The notes under the pieces: model-generated | Databases searched by the model: none | What the model was told of the DNA's origin: nothing | Seen by the model: only the letters and a program-made list of their open reading frames with translations | Position numbers and translations under genes: made by a program | Assembly: GCA_027493525.1 (NCBI GenBank) | Contig: JAOSKN010000003.1 | Span: 682,001-746,000, forward strand | Origin: Planctomycetota bacterium | GTDB taxonomy: Bacteria; Planctomycetota; SZUA-567; H5-PLA8 | Reading direction: 5' to 3' | DNA: 64,000 nucleotides | Shown: positions 35,931 to 45,569 of the stretch, piece after piece | Layout: each line of letters starts with the position of its first letter | How positions within the stretch are numbered: the first letter of the stretch is position 1

Positions 35931-37472
35931 CTACTCCTTCAGCAGCGCCGCGGCATCCTCGGCGAGCGCGCTCCAGCCGGCGGCGAACTCGTCGAACTTC
36001 CGGCTGGCCTCGGTCTCCTTGTTGCGCTTCACGCGGAAAATACCGAGGTCGAGGTCGCCGGCGTCGCGCTCGGCCTGCGCCTTGCGGGCGTATTCGGTCT
36101 GCCACTTGAGCAGGTCGTCGCGGAGGGCGCCGGTCAGCGCGCGGGCCTGTTCGGGCTGCTCCTTGAGCCTCGCGTAGTCCTTGCGCAGCAGCATATCGCG
36201 CGCGGCCGGCGGGAGGGCGCGCGCGCGGGCGTCGAGGTCCGCCACGCGCGTCCCGGTCTTCGCGGCCAGTTCCGCGCGCGGCTCGTATGCGGCGGCCTGC
36301 CTGGCCTGCTCGGCGGTGCGCGCCAGGAGCGCCTGCAAGCGGCCCACGTGCCCGCGCGTGGCCTCGAAGTTGGCAACGCCGTCCTCGAGGCTCAGCAGCG
36401 CGGCGCTCTCCGGGTGGAGCACGGTGGCCGCGTCGGCGATCTTGGCGGCCTCGTCGTACTTCTGCTGCTGAATCAGGGCCAGGACGCGAGTCTCGAGGTT
36501 CGCCTCGGTGGCGTCCAGCGTGACGCCGGGTTCGCCGGTCGGCCGCCCCTGCCGCGCGCGGCTGAGGGAGGCGATCTTCTGCCCGTAGAGCGGGCGCAGG
36601 GCGGGCCAGAGCACCACGGCGCGGTGGTACTCTTCTTTGGCCGCTTTCCAGTCTCCGCGGTCGCGGGCGGCGTCGCCCTTGAGCATCGCCAGCCAGCCGC
36701 CGGTGGCCGCCAGGCGCTGCCGCGCGGCCTCGTCGTCGTGCTTCAACTGCGCGGCGGCTTCGTAGTGCGCCTGCGCCGCCTCCCAGTCGCCGGCCAGGAA
36801 CGCGCGGTCGGCCGCCTCGCGGTGGCGGCGGTAGTCCACGTCGGCGCGGACCTCGTCGTAGAGCGCCAGGAGGGGCGTGGGCAGGTTTTCGGGCGGCTTC
36901 GGATCGTTCTCCCATCCGGGACGGCGCGGCCCTCCGGGAACCGGGCGGCGCACGGCGGTCTCGCGGGCATCTCGCTCGCGCCGTTCGGCCTCTTCCTTCG
37001 CGGCCCGCGCGGCGGCCTCCTGCGCCTCCCGCTCGCGCGCCGCGGTCTCGGTCCGCTCCTTGACCAGCGCCTCGTAGTCGGTCCGCGTGAGCCAGGTCGC
37101 CCGGTCGCGCGCCGGGGGCAGATCGTTGAGCGCATGCGCGGCCTCGGAGGGCCGGTTCTTGCCGGTGACCGCCAGATTGAGAATCCCGCCGACGAACCCG
37201 TAGGCGAAGTGGCGCCGGGCCCTGGCGTCCTCGGGATAGTTCAGCCCCACCTCGTCGTCGGTGGACACGTACGTGCCGTCCACCCGTTTGCCGTCGCCGG
37301 TCTGGAGAATGTACTTGTCGTCCTTGGTGAAAGTGAGCTGCCAGACCTTCCCGTCGGACTCGAAGACGAACGTATTGAGCAACCGCTGGTCGCGCGCCGC
37401 ACAGGGCCACGCGGCCAGGGCGAGCCCCAGGGCCAGCAGGGGAGCAGAGGAGCGGCGCAGGTTCGTCAGCAT
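35931..37472 (-). CDS. Secreted TPR-like helical protein of unknown function
   Basis: About 513 residues from ATG 37472. A signal peptide (APLLALGLALAAWPCAARDQ) leads into a small beta domain (TFVFESDGKVWQLTFTKDDK, YVSTDDEVGLNY) that resembles lipocalin-like or DUF-type stress domains. A Glu/Arg/Ala coiled coil follows (residues about 140-190), then TPR-like pairs (REAADRAFLAGDWEAAQAHY, GDWKAAKEEYHRAVVLWPAL, QQQKYDEAAKIADAATVLHP) and a helical tail. I do not recognise a named family. It probably acts in the periplasm as an interaction scaffold. Confidence 0.75.
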   Translation of the reverse strand: MLTNLRRSSAPLLALGLALAAWPCAARDQRLLNTFVFESDGKVWQLTFTKDDKYILQTGDGKRVDGTYVSTDDEVGLNYPEDARARRHFAYGFVGGILNLAVTGKNRPSEAAHALNDLPPARDRATWLTRTDYEALVKERTETAAREREAQEAAARAAKEEAERRERDARETAVRRPVPGGPRRPGWENDPKPPENLPTPLLALYDEVRADVDYRRHREAADRAFLAGDWEAAQAHYEAAAQLKHDDEAARQRLAATGGWLAMLKGDAARDRGDWKAAKEEYHRAVVLWPALRPLYGQKIASLSRARQGRPTGEPGVTLDATEANLETRVLALIQQQKYDEAAKIADAATVLHPESAALLSLEDGVANFEATRGHVGRLQALLARTAEQARQAAAYEPRAELAAKTGTRVADLDARARALPPAARDMLLRKDYARLKEQPEQARALTGALRDDLLKWQTEYARKAQAERDAGDLDLGIFRVKRNKETEASRKFDEFAAGWSALAEDAAALLKE

Positions 37473-37622
37473 GGCTTTTGCCTCGGTTTTGGTGGTTGAA
37501 CTCCTTGTACGGTCTGGGACGGGCGGGACCAGCAAAGATTCAATGCTGATGCTACGGCGGCGGAAGGAACTCGTAGCCGGCCAGCGCCGACCGCGACGAG
37601 TTTGTGGAGGTTCGTTATCTTG

Positions 37623-37931
37623 GTGATTCTCTCGGCCTTAACGGGTTTAATGCTTTTCTCGGTTTTCTGCGTCGGAGTCTTCATGTCCGAATCGCCGCCG
37701 CCCGAACCCACCCCGGCCCCAGAGCTTGAACGCCCCGGTGTCAGCGGCTGCCTGGGCATGGCGATCGGTCTCTCGATCCTGACCGTGCTCTGGCTGGGCG
37801 CCTGCCTGCTGCTCTTCAAGTATCTGGGCCAGGGCGCAGCGGCGGCGGCCTTCTTCGCGCCCCCGTTGGCCTTCATGCTCTGGGCGCTCTTCAGCAAGCC
37901 TCCCGGCGGCGCACCCAAGTCCAGGGCTTGA
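37623..37931 (+). CDS. Small two-pass membrane protein, unknown function
   Basis: About 102 residues. GGAGG at 37606-37610 favours a start at GTG 37623 (or TTG 37620) over the in-frame TTG 37602. The first membrane segment (ILSALTGLMLFSVFCVGVFM) is followed by a proline-rich loop (SESPPPEPTPAPELERP), a second segment (CLGMAIGLSILTVLWLGACL) and a third, weaker one (AAFFAPPLAFMLWALF). No recognised family. Divergent from the TPR-like gene. Confidence 0.6.
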   Translation: MILSALTGLMLFSVFCVGVFMSESPPPEPTPAPELERPGVSGCLGMAIGLSILTVLWLGACLLLFKYLGQGAAAAAFFAPPLAFMLWALFSKPPGGAPKSRA

Positions 37932-38014
37932 CGCAACTTAAATACAGACAACGGCTTGCGGAAACCAGCAAAACCCAGTACGCTCCCGGTGCAGGGTCGC
38001 GTTAGGATAGCTTC

Positions 38015-38710
38015 ATGCCACGTTCTGTCTTGAGCGAATCCCATCTTGCGACGTTCGATTTCAACCGGGCGGTCAGCATGAACATGCCCAGTTCACAGGC
38101 CATGGACGAGGCCCTCGCCGATCTGCGCGAGGTCCAGGGTGACGCGCTCCTGATCGGCGGGTTGGCGGTGGGCTACTACGGCCATGAGCGCGGCACGAAG
38201 GACATCGACATCCTCTACTCCAACCTCGACGGCGAGATTCTCAAGCGGCTCTCGAAGCACTTCAAAGTGGTCCGCAACGCGCCCAACGGCTGGCATCACC
38301 TGGAGCACAAAAAGAACGGGGTGCGGCTGGAGTTGATTCCGGAAGGCGGCCTGACGACCTACGGCTTCATCCCCAGTCCCTACACGGTGGGCGGGCGAGA
38401 TGGGTTTATATCGCTGTGGGGTTTGGTATGGTTGAAAATGGTCTCGGGACGCTCGCAGGATATGGCGGATCTGGTCAACCTCGCGAAGAAACACCTCGAT
38501 TCGATGCTGGCGCTCCGGGATAGGTTGCCTTCTGAACTGCACGAACGCTTCGATGAAGTGTGCCGTCAGGCCAAGCTGGAACTCGGCAGCGACCCCAACA
38601 CCCGCGACGACATCGGCGCGCCCGATCCGGGGTACGTCCAGGATGTGGCCGCGAAGTACGGTAAACGGCGCAAGGAAGACGGAGCGGCGCCTAAGCGGCC
38701 AGCAGAATAA
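38015..38710 (+). CDS. Nucleotidyltransferase-fold protein (AbiEii/DUF6036-like), copy 1
   Basis: 231 residues. The pol-beta NTase signature is LLIGGLAVGYYGHERGTKDI followed by DILYS, so GG, Arg-x-Thr and the paired Asp residues needed for metal binding are present. Further marks are GWHHLEHKKNGVRLELIPEG and LWGLVWLKMVSGRSQDMADL. Such domains occur in AbiEii-type toxins, MenT-type tRNA NTases and housekeeping proteins; no AbiEi-like antitoxin is adjacent. The opening VLSESHLATFDFNR is repeated almost exactly in the next gene, which follows after 16 bases, so the pair arose by tandem duplication. Confidence 0.75.
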   Translation: MPRSVLSESHLATFDFNRAVSMNMPSSQAMDEALADLREVQGDALLIGGLAVGYYGHERGTKDIDILYSNLDGEILKRLSKHFKVVRNAPNGWHHLEHKKNGVRLELIPEGGLTTYGFIPSPYTVGGRDGFISLWGLVWLKMVSGRSQDMADLVNLAKKHLDSMLALRDRLPSELHERFDEVCRQAKLELGSDPNTRDDIGAPDPGYVQDVAAKYGKRRKEDGAAPKRPAE

Positions 38711-38726
38711 ATGGAGCGGTGAGGAC

Positions 38727-39410
38727 ATGGCCCAAGCCGTGTTGAGTCCATCGCAGTTGGCGACCTTCGCCTTCAATCGCGGAGCCTGTCGATACTTTGG
38801 ACGAGAACCCGTGAGCCCAGGTCCAGAAGAACTGGAGATTGCCCTGACCGACCTGCGGAAGGTCCAGGGCGATGCGTTGATCGTGGGCGGGATCGCGGTG
38901 ATTCATTACGGCTACGAACGCGTCACGAAGGACATCGACCTGCTTTATGCCCACTCCGATTCGAAGATTCTCGAACGACTCAAGCCCTTTTTCAAAGTCG
39001 TGGTTAAGGCCAAGAGCGGCTGGCATACGTTGGAGCACCGCAAGAATAAGGTTTGTTTAGAGCTGATTCCGGAGGGTGGGTTGGGACGTTGTGGACTCAT
39101 TCCGGGGCCGCAGCTTGCGGGACAAGGCCACGAAGGCGTCGTTTCATTGTATGGGTTGGTCTGGCTCAAATTAATCGCAAGCAGACCGAATGACATGGGC
39201 GATCTGTATCGACTGGCTCAGGATCGGTTGGATGACATGCGGCGCATCGTCACGAGGCTGCCCGATGAACTCAGGCCGGAATTCGATTCAATCCTGAAAC
39301 GGGCTGAAGAAGACCTGAAGAACGATCCACATCGTCGTCCCGACAAAGCCCAGGAAGCCCCAAAGAAGTACGGCAAGAAAAAAGCACTCCGAAAAAAGAG
39401 AACAGGATGA
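38727..39410 (+). CDS. Nucleotidyltransferase-fold protein (AbiEii/DUF6036-like), copy 2
   Basis: 227 residues from ATG 38727 (GAGGAC upstream). It is clearly paralogous to copy 1 through its length: VLSPSQLATFAFNR, LIVGGIAVIHYGYERVTKDI with DLLYA, GWHTLEHRKNKVCLELIPEG, LYGLVWLKLIASRPNDMGDL. The catalytic Asp pair is kept. The coding DNA is less GC-rich than copy 1 and much less than dxr, which suggests relaxed constraint or later arrival. The tail is lysine-rich (KKYGKKKALRKKRTG). dxr begins 10 bases after its stop, so all three genes may share a transcript. Confidence 0.75.
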   Translation: MAQAVLSPSQLATFAFNRGACRYFGREPVSPGPEELEIALTDLRKVQGDALIVGGIAVIHYGYERVTKDIDLLYAHSDSKILERLKPFFKVVVKAKSGWHTLEHRKNKVCLELIPEGGLGRCGLIPGPQLAGQGHEGVVSLYGLVWLKLIASRPNDMGDLYRLAQDRLDDMRRIVTRLPDELRPEFDSILKRAEEDLKNDPHRRPDKAQEAPKKYGKKKALRKKRTG

Positions 39411-39420
39411 CCCTCAGCGC

Positions 39421-40569
39421 ATGAAGGCCCTCTGCATCCTCGGCTCCACCGGTTCCATTGGCGTCAGCACGCTCGACGTGGTGCGGCGCTTCCCCGAGCG
39501 CTTCAAAGTGCGCAGCCTCACCGGGAACCGCAACGCCGCGAAGCTGGCCGAGCAGGTCCGCGAATTCAAACCCGCGCGCGTCGCGGTGGCCGACGAAGCC
39601 GCGGCCGCCGAGTTCAAGGCCGCGCTGGGCGGCTGGAAAGGCGAGATCCTCGCCGGTCCGAAAGCGGTCGTCGAACTCGCCGAGGAGCCCGAGAGCAACT
39701 ACGTCGTCTCGGCCATCGTCGGCGCGGCGGGCCTCCTGCCGACGCTCGCGGCGCTGCAGAAAGGCAAGCAGGTCGGGATCGCCAACAAGGAACCGCTGGT
39801 GATGTGCGGCCCGCTGATGCGCAAGGCCGCCGACGAGTCCGGCGCGACGATCCTGCCCATCGACAGCGAGCATTGCGCGGTCTTTCAGTCGGCGCGCGCG
39901 GGCGAACCGAAGGAACTGAAGAAGATCGTCCTCACGGCTTCCGGCGGCCCCTTCCGCACGACCCCCGCCGAGAAGCTCCGCACCGCCACCAAGGCCGACG
40001 CGCTGAAGCACCCGACCTGGAACATGGGCGCGAAGATCACCATCGACAGCGCCACGCTGATGAACAAGGCCCTCGAAATCATCGAGGCGCACTTCCTCTT
40101 CGACCTGCCGTACGAGCAGATCGAGGTCTGGGTGCACCCGCAGTCGATCGTGCACGCGCTGGTGGAGTTCTCCGACGGCTCGGTCGTGGGGCAGTTGGGC
40201 CTCCCCGACATGCGCCTCCCGATCCAGTACGCGCTGACCTGGCCCGAGCGGTTAGACGGCGGCCTGCCGCCGCTGACCATCGAGCGCATGCGCGAATTGA
40301 CCTTCGAGGAGCCCGACCACGAGCGCTTCCCGTCGCTGAATTTCGCCTACGAGGCCGGGCGCAAGGGCGGCACCGCCCCGGCGGTGCTCAACGCGGCCAA
40401 CGAGGAGGCGGTGCGTCTATTTCTCGAGGACCGCATCCCCTTCGTGCGCATCTTCGAACTCGTCGGTGAAGCGCTGCGCGCCCACGACGTCCAACCCCTG
40501 GACGGGCTCGAAACCGTCCTCGCGGCGGACCGCTGGGCGCGCGAGCGGGTCCGGCGGCAGGTCGAATAA
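39421..40569 (+). CDS. dxr: 1-deoxy-D-xylulose 5-phosphate reductoisomerase
   Basis: 382 residues, the normal length. DXR converts DXP to MEP in isoprenoid synthesis using NADPH and a divalent metal. Motifs: nucleotide-binding ILGSTGSIGVSTLDVV at the N-terminus, ANKEPLVMCG (NKES in most species, here Pro), the metal site IDSEHCAVFQ, LTASGGPFR, and HPTWNMGAKITIDSATLMNK with ALEIIEAHFLF. All metal and substrate ligands are present. It precedes the site-2 protease gene, as dxr precedes rseP in many bacteria, though here 160 bases apart. Confidence 0.96.
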   Translation: MKALCILGSTGSIGVSTLDVVRRFPERFKVRSLTGNRNAAKLAEQVREFKPARVAVADEAAAAEFKAALGGWKGEILAGPKAVVELAEEPESNYVVSAIVGAAGLLPTLAALQKGKQVGIANKEPLVMCGPLMRKAADESGATILPIDSEHCAVFQSARAGEPKELKKIVLTASGGPFRTTPAEKLRTATKADALKHPTWNMGAKITIDSATLMNKALEIIEAHFLFDLPYEQIEVWVHPQSIVHALVEFSDGSVVGQLGLPDMRLPIQYALTWPERLDGGLPPLTIERMRELTFEEPDHERFPSLNFAYEAGRKGGTAPAVLNAANEEAVRLFLEDRIPFVRIFELVGEALRAHDVQPLDGLETVLAADRWARERVRRQVE

Positions 40570-40729
40570 TTCCTGAAATACGATGGGCCAGGAAGTGGTA
40601 AACCCGTCTTGAGGCACGTATAGAATTGGATGGGTGCGCCTCGGGCGCTGCACGTGGGCAGTTTCGATAGGCGCGCTGGACCCGTACGGCGGCTTGCAGG
40701 ACCGGATGCAGGAGGCTTGAGAAGGCGGT

Positions 40730-42382
40730 ATGGTCGATTCCCAATTGATGAGCCTGGCCTTCCTGGGGGGCATTCCCGGCGCGGATTCCCTGATCGGGTT
40801 CCTCGGGGTCGTGGTGGGTTTCTCCAGCCTGATCTTCGTCCACGAGATGGGCCACTTCCTGCTGGCCAAGTGGAACGGGGTCCGCGTCCACGTCTTTTCC
40901 ATCGGCATGGGCCCGTACGTGTTCTCCTTTACCAAGGGCGAGACCCTGTACGTGCTCTCGCTGGTGCCCATCGGCGGCTACGTGAAGATGGCCGGACAGG
41001 ACGATATGCGCGCGGACCTGCCGTGCACGAACGATCCCCGCGACTACCGCAACAAGAGCCCCGGGCAGCGCGCCGCGATCCTGGCCGCCGGCGCGATCTT
41101 CAACCTCGTCTTCGCGATCTTTCTCTTCACCATCGCTTACTACCGCGGCGTGGAGATGACGACGCCGCGTGTCGGCGACGTGTTGCCGGGTTCCCCGCTG
41201 GCCAACGCGCAGGCGTACGGCCCGGACGGACAGCTCGTCGCGAGCCCGCTCAAGAAGGGCGACCGGATTCTGGCCGTCGATGGCGAGTCCGTCAAAAGCT
41301 ACATGGAAGTGACGATGGCCGTCGCCGGGGCCGGCCCCGGCAACCCCGTCTGGATCGACTACGCCCGCCACGGGCACCCCGAACGCGACCCCGTGCAGAT
41401 CGTCACCGTGCCGAGCCGGCGGCTGGGCGCGGCCACCATCGGAATGGAGCAGTTCCTCACCGAAGAGGTCGTGAATCTGGGCTACGAGTCTCGCGGGCGG
41501 CTGATCGTGCTGGCGGAACCCGATCCCGCTTCCGCGGCCGGCCGGGCCGGGGTCAAGGCCGGCGATTTCCTGTCGCGCATCGACGGGGTGGAGATTGCGG
41601 ACGGCAAGTCCATCATCGAGGCCGTCCAGGCGGCCCGCGGGGCCGTGCAGAAGCTGGAGGTTTCGCGGCAAGGGGAACTCCTCGAGTTCGACCTGCAGGC
41701 TGAGCAGAAGGAAGGGCGCTGGCTGCTGGGCATCGCCATGGGCACGCCCGTCACCCGGATCGATCCGGAGTCCGAGGCCTATGCCGAGGGGCTGCGCGAA
41801 GGCTGCGTCGTCGACGAGGTCCGCAAGCTGCGCGACGGCCGGAACGTCGAGTTGACCTACTTCGATCCCGCCCAGCCCGAACCGCGGAAGACCGTCATCC
41901 GCATCCCCATGGAGACCCGCGGCGACCGCTCCATGGAGACCATCCTGAGCTTCGAGGAGACCGAAATCCTCAAAGGCGACACGCTCCTGGAAGCCGTGGG
42001 CATGGCCTGGGACGACCTGGCGCGGCACTCCACGGCCGTCTTCACCATCCTGCGCGGGCTTTTGACCGGCAACGTCAGTCCCAAGTCGCTCTCCAGCTTC
42101 GTCGGCATCGCGCACGTGACGGCCAAGGTCTCCGTCGAGTCTTCCTTCATGAAGTACCTCTGGTTCATCGCCTTCATCTCGGTGAACCTGGGCGTGCTGC
42201 AGTTCGTGCCGATCCCGCTCCTGGACGGCTGGCACCTCCTGCTGATCGGCGTGGAGAAGCTCAAGGGCGGGCCCGTCGCGCCGAGGATCCAGGAGGCCTT
42301 CACCTACGTCGGGCTCGTCCTGATCCTGTTGCTCCTGGTCTTCGCCACCGGCAACGACCTCTACCGGATGTTCGGGGGCTAG
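40730..42382 (+). CDS. rseP: RseP-type site-2 intramembrane metalloprotease with PDZ domains
   Basis: 550 residues. The zinc site HExxH is in IFVHEMGHFLLAKWNGVRV within the first membrane helix; the second catalytic element is PIPLLDGWHLLLIG in the C-terminal membrane region, with the usual LDGG replaced by LDGW but the Asp kept. Two PDZ-like domains lie between (GDRILAVDGESVKSYMEV and AGRAGVKAGDFLSRIDGVEI). The C-terminal half has three to four membrane helices. It cleaves anti-sigma factors or signal peptides after a first cut. It is longer than E. coli RseP (450), mostly through extra inter-PDZ sequence. It sits 7 bases before the GGDEF-PilZ gene. Confidence 0.93.
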   Translation: MVDSQLMSLAFLGGIPGADSLIGFLGVVVGFSSLIFVHEMGHFLLAKWNGVRVHVFSIGMGPYVFSFTKGETLYVLSLVPIGGYVKMAGQDDMRADLPCTNDPRDYRNKSPGQRAAILAAGAIFNLVFAIFLFTIAYYRGVEMTTPRVGDVLPGSPLANAQAYGPDGQLVASPLKKGDRILAVDGESVKSYMEVTMAVAGAGPGNPVWIDYARHGHPERDPVQIVTVPSRRLGAATIGMEQFLTEEVVNLGYESRGRLIVLAEPDPASAAGRAGVKAGDFLSRIDGVEIADGKSIIEAVQAARGAVQKLEVSRQGELLEFDLQAEQKEGRWLLGIAMGTPVTRIDPESEAYAEGLREGCVVDEVRKLRDGRNVELTYFDPAQPEPRKTVIRIPMETRGDRSMETILSFEETEILKGDTLLEAVGMAWDDLARHSTAVFTILRGLLTGNVSPKSLSSFVGIAHVTAKVSVESSFMKYLWFIAFISVNLGVLQFVPIPLLDGWHLLLIGVEKLKGGPVAPRIQEAFTYVGLVLILLLLVFATGNDLYRMFGG

Positions 42383-42389
42383 GCCACCC

Positions 42390-43667
<1,278 letters not shown>

Positions 43668-43697
43668 ATCGCGGCGCCGCTGCCCGGGTGCCCCGCG

Positions 43698-44009
43698 CTA
43701 CTTCACCAGCAGTTCGTGGAGTTCGGCGATCAGGCGCTCGAGCCGCTCGAAGGACGGCACGTCCCCCAGGTCCCGGCGCAGCCGCTCGGGAGTCAGCGCA
43801 TCCAGCGGCTGCCCCTCGAAGAAGGCCACGATCCGCCCGGCGTGCGCGCCGTGGTCGCCCGCGTCGCTCTGCTGGTAGCGCACCTTCTCAAAGTAATACC
43901 GGCCGTTGCGGCGGGTTAGGCGGAAGCGCAACGGGTCCAACTCCGGACTGCCCTGCGGGGCGGCCGGCTTGGCGGGCTCCATCTGAGTTCCAGCGGAGAA
44001 CCGGATCAT
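43698..44009 (-). CDS. Small conserved-looking protein, unknown function
   Basis: 103 residues from ATG 44009 (GGATGAGGAC upstream); ATG 43982 is an alternative. After a short variable start the sequence is hydrophilic and well ordered: LRFRLTRRNGRYYFEKVRYQ, AHAGRIVAFFEGQPLDAL, FERLERLIAELHELL. No signal or membrane segment and no family I can name. It converges on the GGDEF-PilZ gene with 30 bases between. Confidence 0.6.
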   Translation of the reverse strand: MIRFSAGTQMEPAKPAAPQGSPELDPLRFRLTRRNGRYYFEKVRYQQSDAGDHGAHAGRIVAFFEGQPLDALTPERLRRDLGDVPSFERLERLIAELHELLVK

Positions 44010-44367
44010 GTCCTCATCCCGGACAACTCAGGTGTACCTTCGAGAAAAACCGCACCATGTGTTGAACATAGTGAGCAATCTTCCTCACGTCAAGGAATCC
44101 GATTAAAAAACCTTCAAAAAGGAGCTTCCCGACTCCATCTTAGATCGTAATCGAAAGCAATAAGGCACACGTGACTTCTAGTTCATTGACTGCGTGGTTC
44201 AGGATTGTCGGGGCGATCAGTCTTCGAATAAGACTCGCGATGGGTCCTTGACCTTCGCAATCTTCAGTATCTTTCCCTAATGAACCTTCGATTCTCCGGA
44301 GAGGCCCGAGTGCGCTTCGGGCTGAAGTCGGCTTGACGAGGCGTGAATTCAGGACTAACCCAGACCC
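44010..44367. other. 358-base lower-GC gap before aroB
   Basis: Divergent gap between the small minus-strand gene and aroB, clearly less GC-rich than its neighbours, with A runs near 44105-44120. There is no reading frame with coding character and no word repeat. A TTGACG at about 44333 lies 17 bases from TAACCC, which would start transcription almost at the aroB ATG. A leaderless mRNA is possible but weakly supported. A small RNA cannot be excluded. Confidence 0.45.
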
Positions 44368-45498
44368 ATGACCACTCCGCAATCCACGCCCGGCGCGTCC
44401 CAGATCGTCCCCGTCGAACTCGGCGCGCGCAGCTACCAGATCCGCATCCAGGCCGGCCTGCTCCCGCTGCTTGGGCAGGACCTCGCCGCGCGCTTCAAGT
44501 TCAGCCGCGTCTTGGTGGTCTCGGACCAGCACATCGGCCCGCTCCACGGCGGGACCTTGGCCACCTCGCTTCACCGCGCCGGCGTGCCGGGCGAGATCTT
44601 CCTCCTGCCTCCGGGGGAAGGCGCCAAGAGTTGGGAAGTTTGCGGCTCGCTCTACGGCGTCTGCTTCCAGCAGGGCCTCGACCGCGGCTCGGCCCTGATC
44701 GCGCTCGGCGGCGGGGTCATCGGCGACCTGACCGGCTTCGTCGCGGCGACGTACATGCGCGGGATCGATTTCGTCCAGGTCCCGACGACCCTGCTCGCCA
44801 TGGTCGACGCCAGCGTCGGCGGCAAGACCGCCATCGACCACCCGCAGTCCAAGAACGGGATCGGCGCCTTCCACCAGCCGCGCGCGGTGTACATCGACAC
44901 CGATGCGCTCGGCACGCTCCCCGCCCGCGAACTGCGCGCGGGTCTGGCCGAGGTGCTCAAGTACGGCGTGCTCGAGGACGCGGCCTTCTTCGAGTGGCTG
45001 GAGGCGAACCTCGCGAAGCTCCTCGCCCGCGACGGCGCGGCCCTCGCCTATGCCATTCGCCGCTCCTGCGAGATCAAGGCCGCGATCGTGGGGCAGGACG
45101 AGCGCGAGAGCGAAGGCGGCCGCCGCGCGCTGCTCAACTACGGCCACACCTTCGCGCACGCGCTGGAATCCTGCACGAACTACCAGAGCTACCTCCACGG
45201 CGAGGCCGTCGCGGTGGGCATGGTCCTGGCCGGCCAACTGGCCGCGCGCCGCGGGCTCTGGAGCAAGGCCGAGGCCGAGCGCGTCGAGGCCCTGATTTCA
45301 AAGGCCGGCTTGCCGGTGAAGCTGCGTAAGGACGATCCGCCCCCCGAAGACCTCCACGCCGCGACCTTCAGGGACAAGAAGACCCGCGGCGGCAAGCTCC
45401 GCTTCGTCCTCGCGACGAGGCTCGGGGCGACCGAGGTCTTCAAAGACGTGCCCGCCGACGAGGCGCTCAAGGTCTGGCAGGACGCGCCGCGCGGTTGA
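44368..45498 (+). CDS. aroB: 3-dehydroquinate synthase
   Basis: 376 residues, the expected length. It is the second step of the shikimate pathway, using NAD and zinc. Motifs: VVSDQHIGPLHG, LPPGEGAKSWEVC, NAD-binding GGGVIGDLTGFVAATYMRGI, VPTTLLAMVDASVGGKTAID, GLAEVLKYGVLED with a zinc Glu, and NYGHTFAHALE with a zinc His. No Shine-Dalgarno is visible before ATG 44368. dprA follows 71 bases later. Confidence 0.96.
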   Translation: MTTPQSTPGASQIVPVELGARSYQIRIQAGLLPLLGQDLAARFKFSRVLVVSDQHIGPLHGGTLATSLHRAGVPGEIFLLPPGEGAKSWEVCGSLYGVCFQQGLDRGSALIALGGGVIGDLTGFVAATYMRGIDFVQVPTTLLAMVDASVGGKTAIDHPQSKNGIGAFHQPRAVYIDTDALGTLPARELRAGLAEVLKYGVLEDAAFFEWLEANLAKLLARDGAALAYAIRRSCEIKAAIVGQDERESEGGRRALLNYGHTFAHALESCTNYQSYLHGEAVAVGMVLAGQLAARRGLWSKAEAERVEALISKAGLPVKLRKDDPPPEDLHAATFRDKKTRGGKLRFVLATRLGATEVFKDVPADEALKVWQDAPRG

Positions 45499-45569
45499 CG
45501 GCGGAGGCGGGCTTCCAAATCCCGCTTGGGAGCAGTTGCCAGCCCCGCTAGACTGCCCTCCAAACGCGC

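Noticed and set aside
38015..39410. A classical AbiE toxin-antitoxin pair
   Set aside because: Both genes are nucleotidyltransferase-like and paralogous; neither is an AbiEi-type winged-helix antitoxin.
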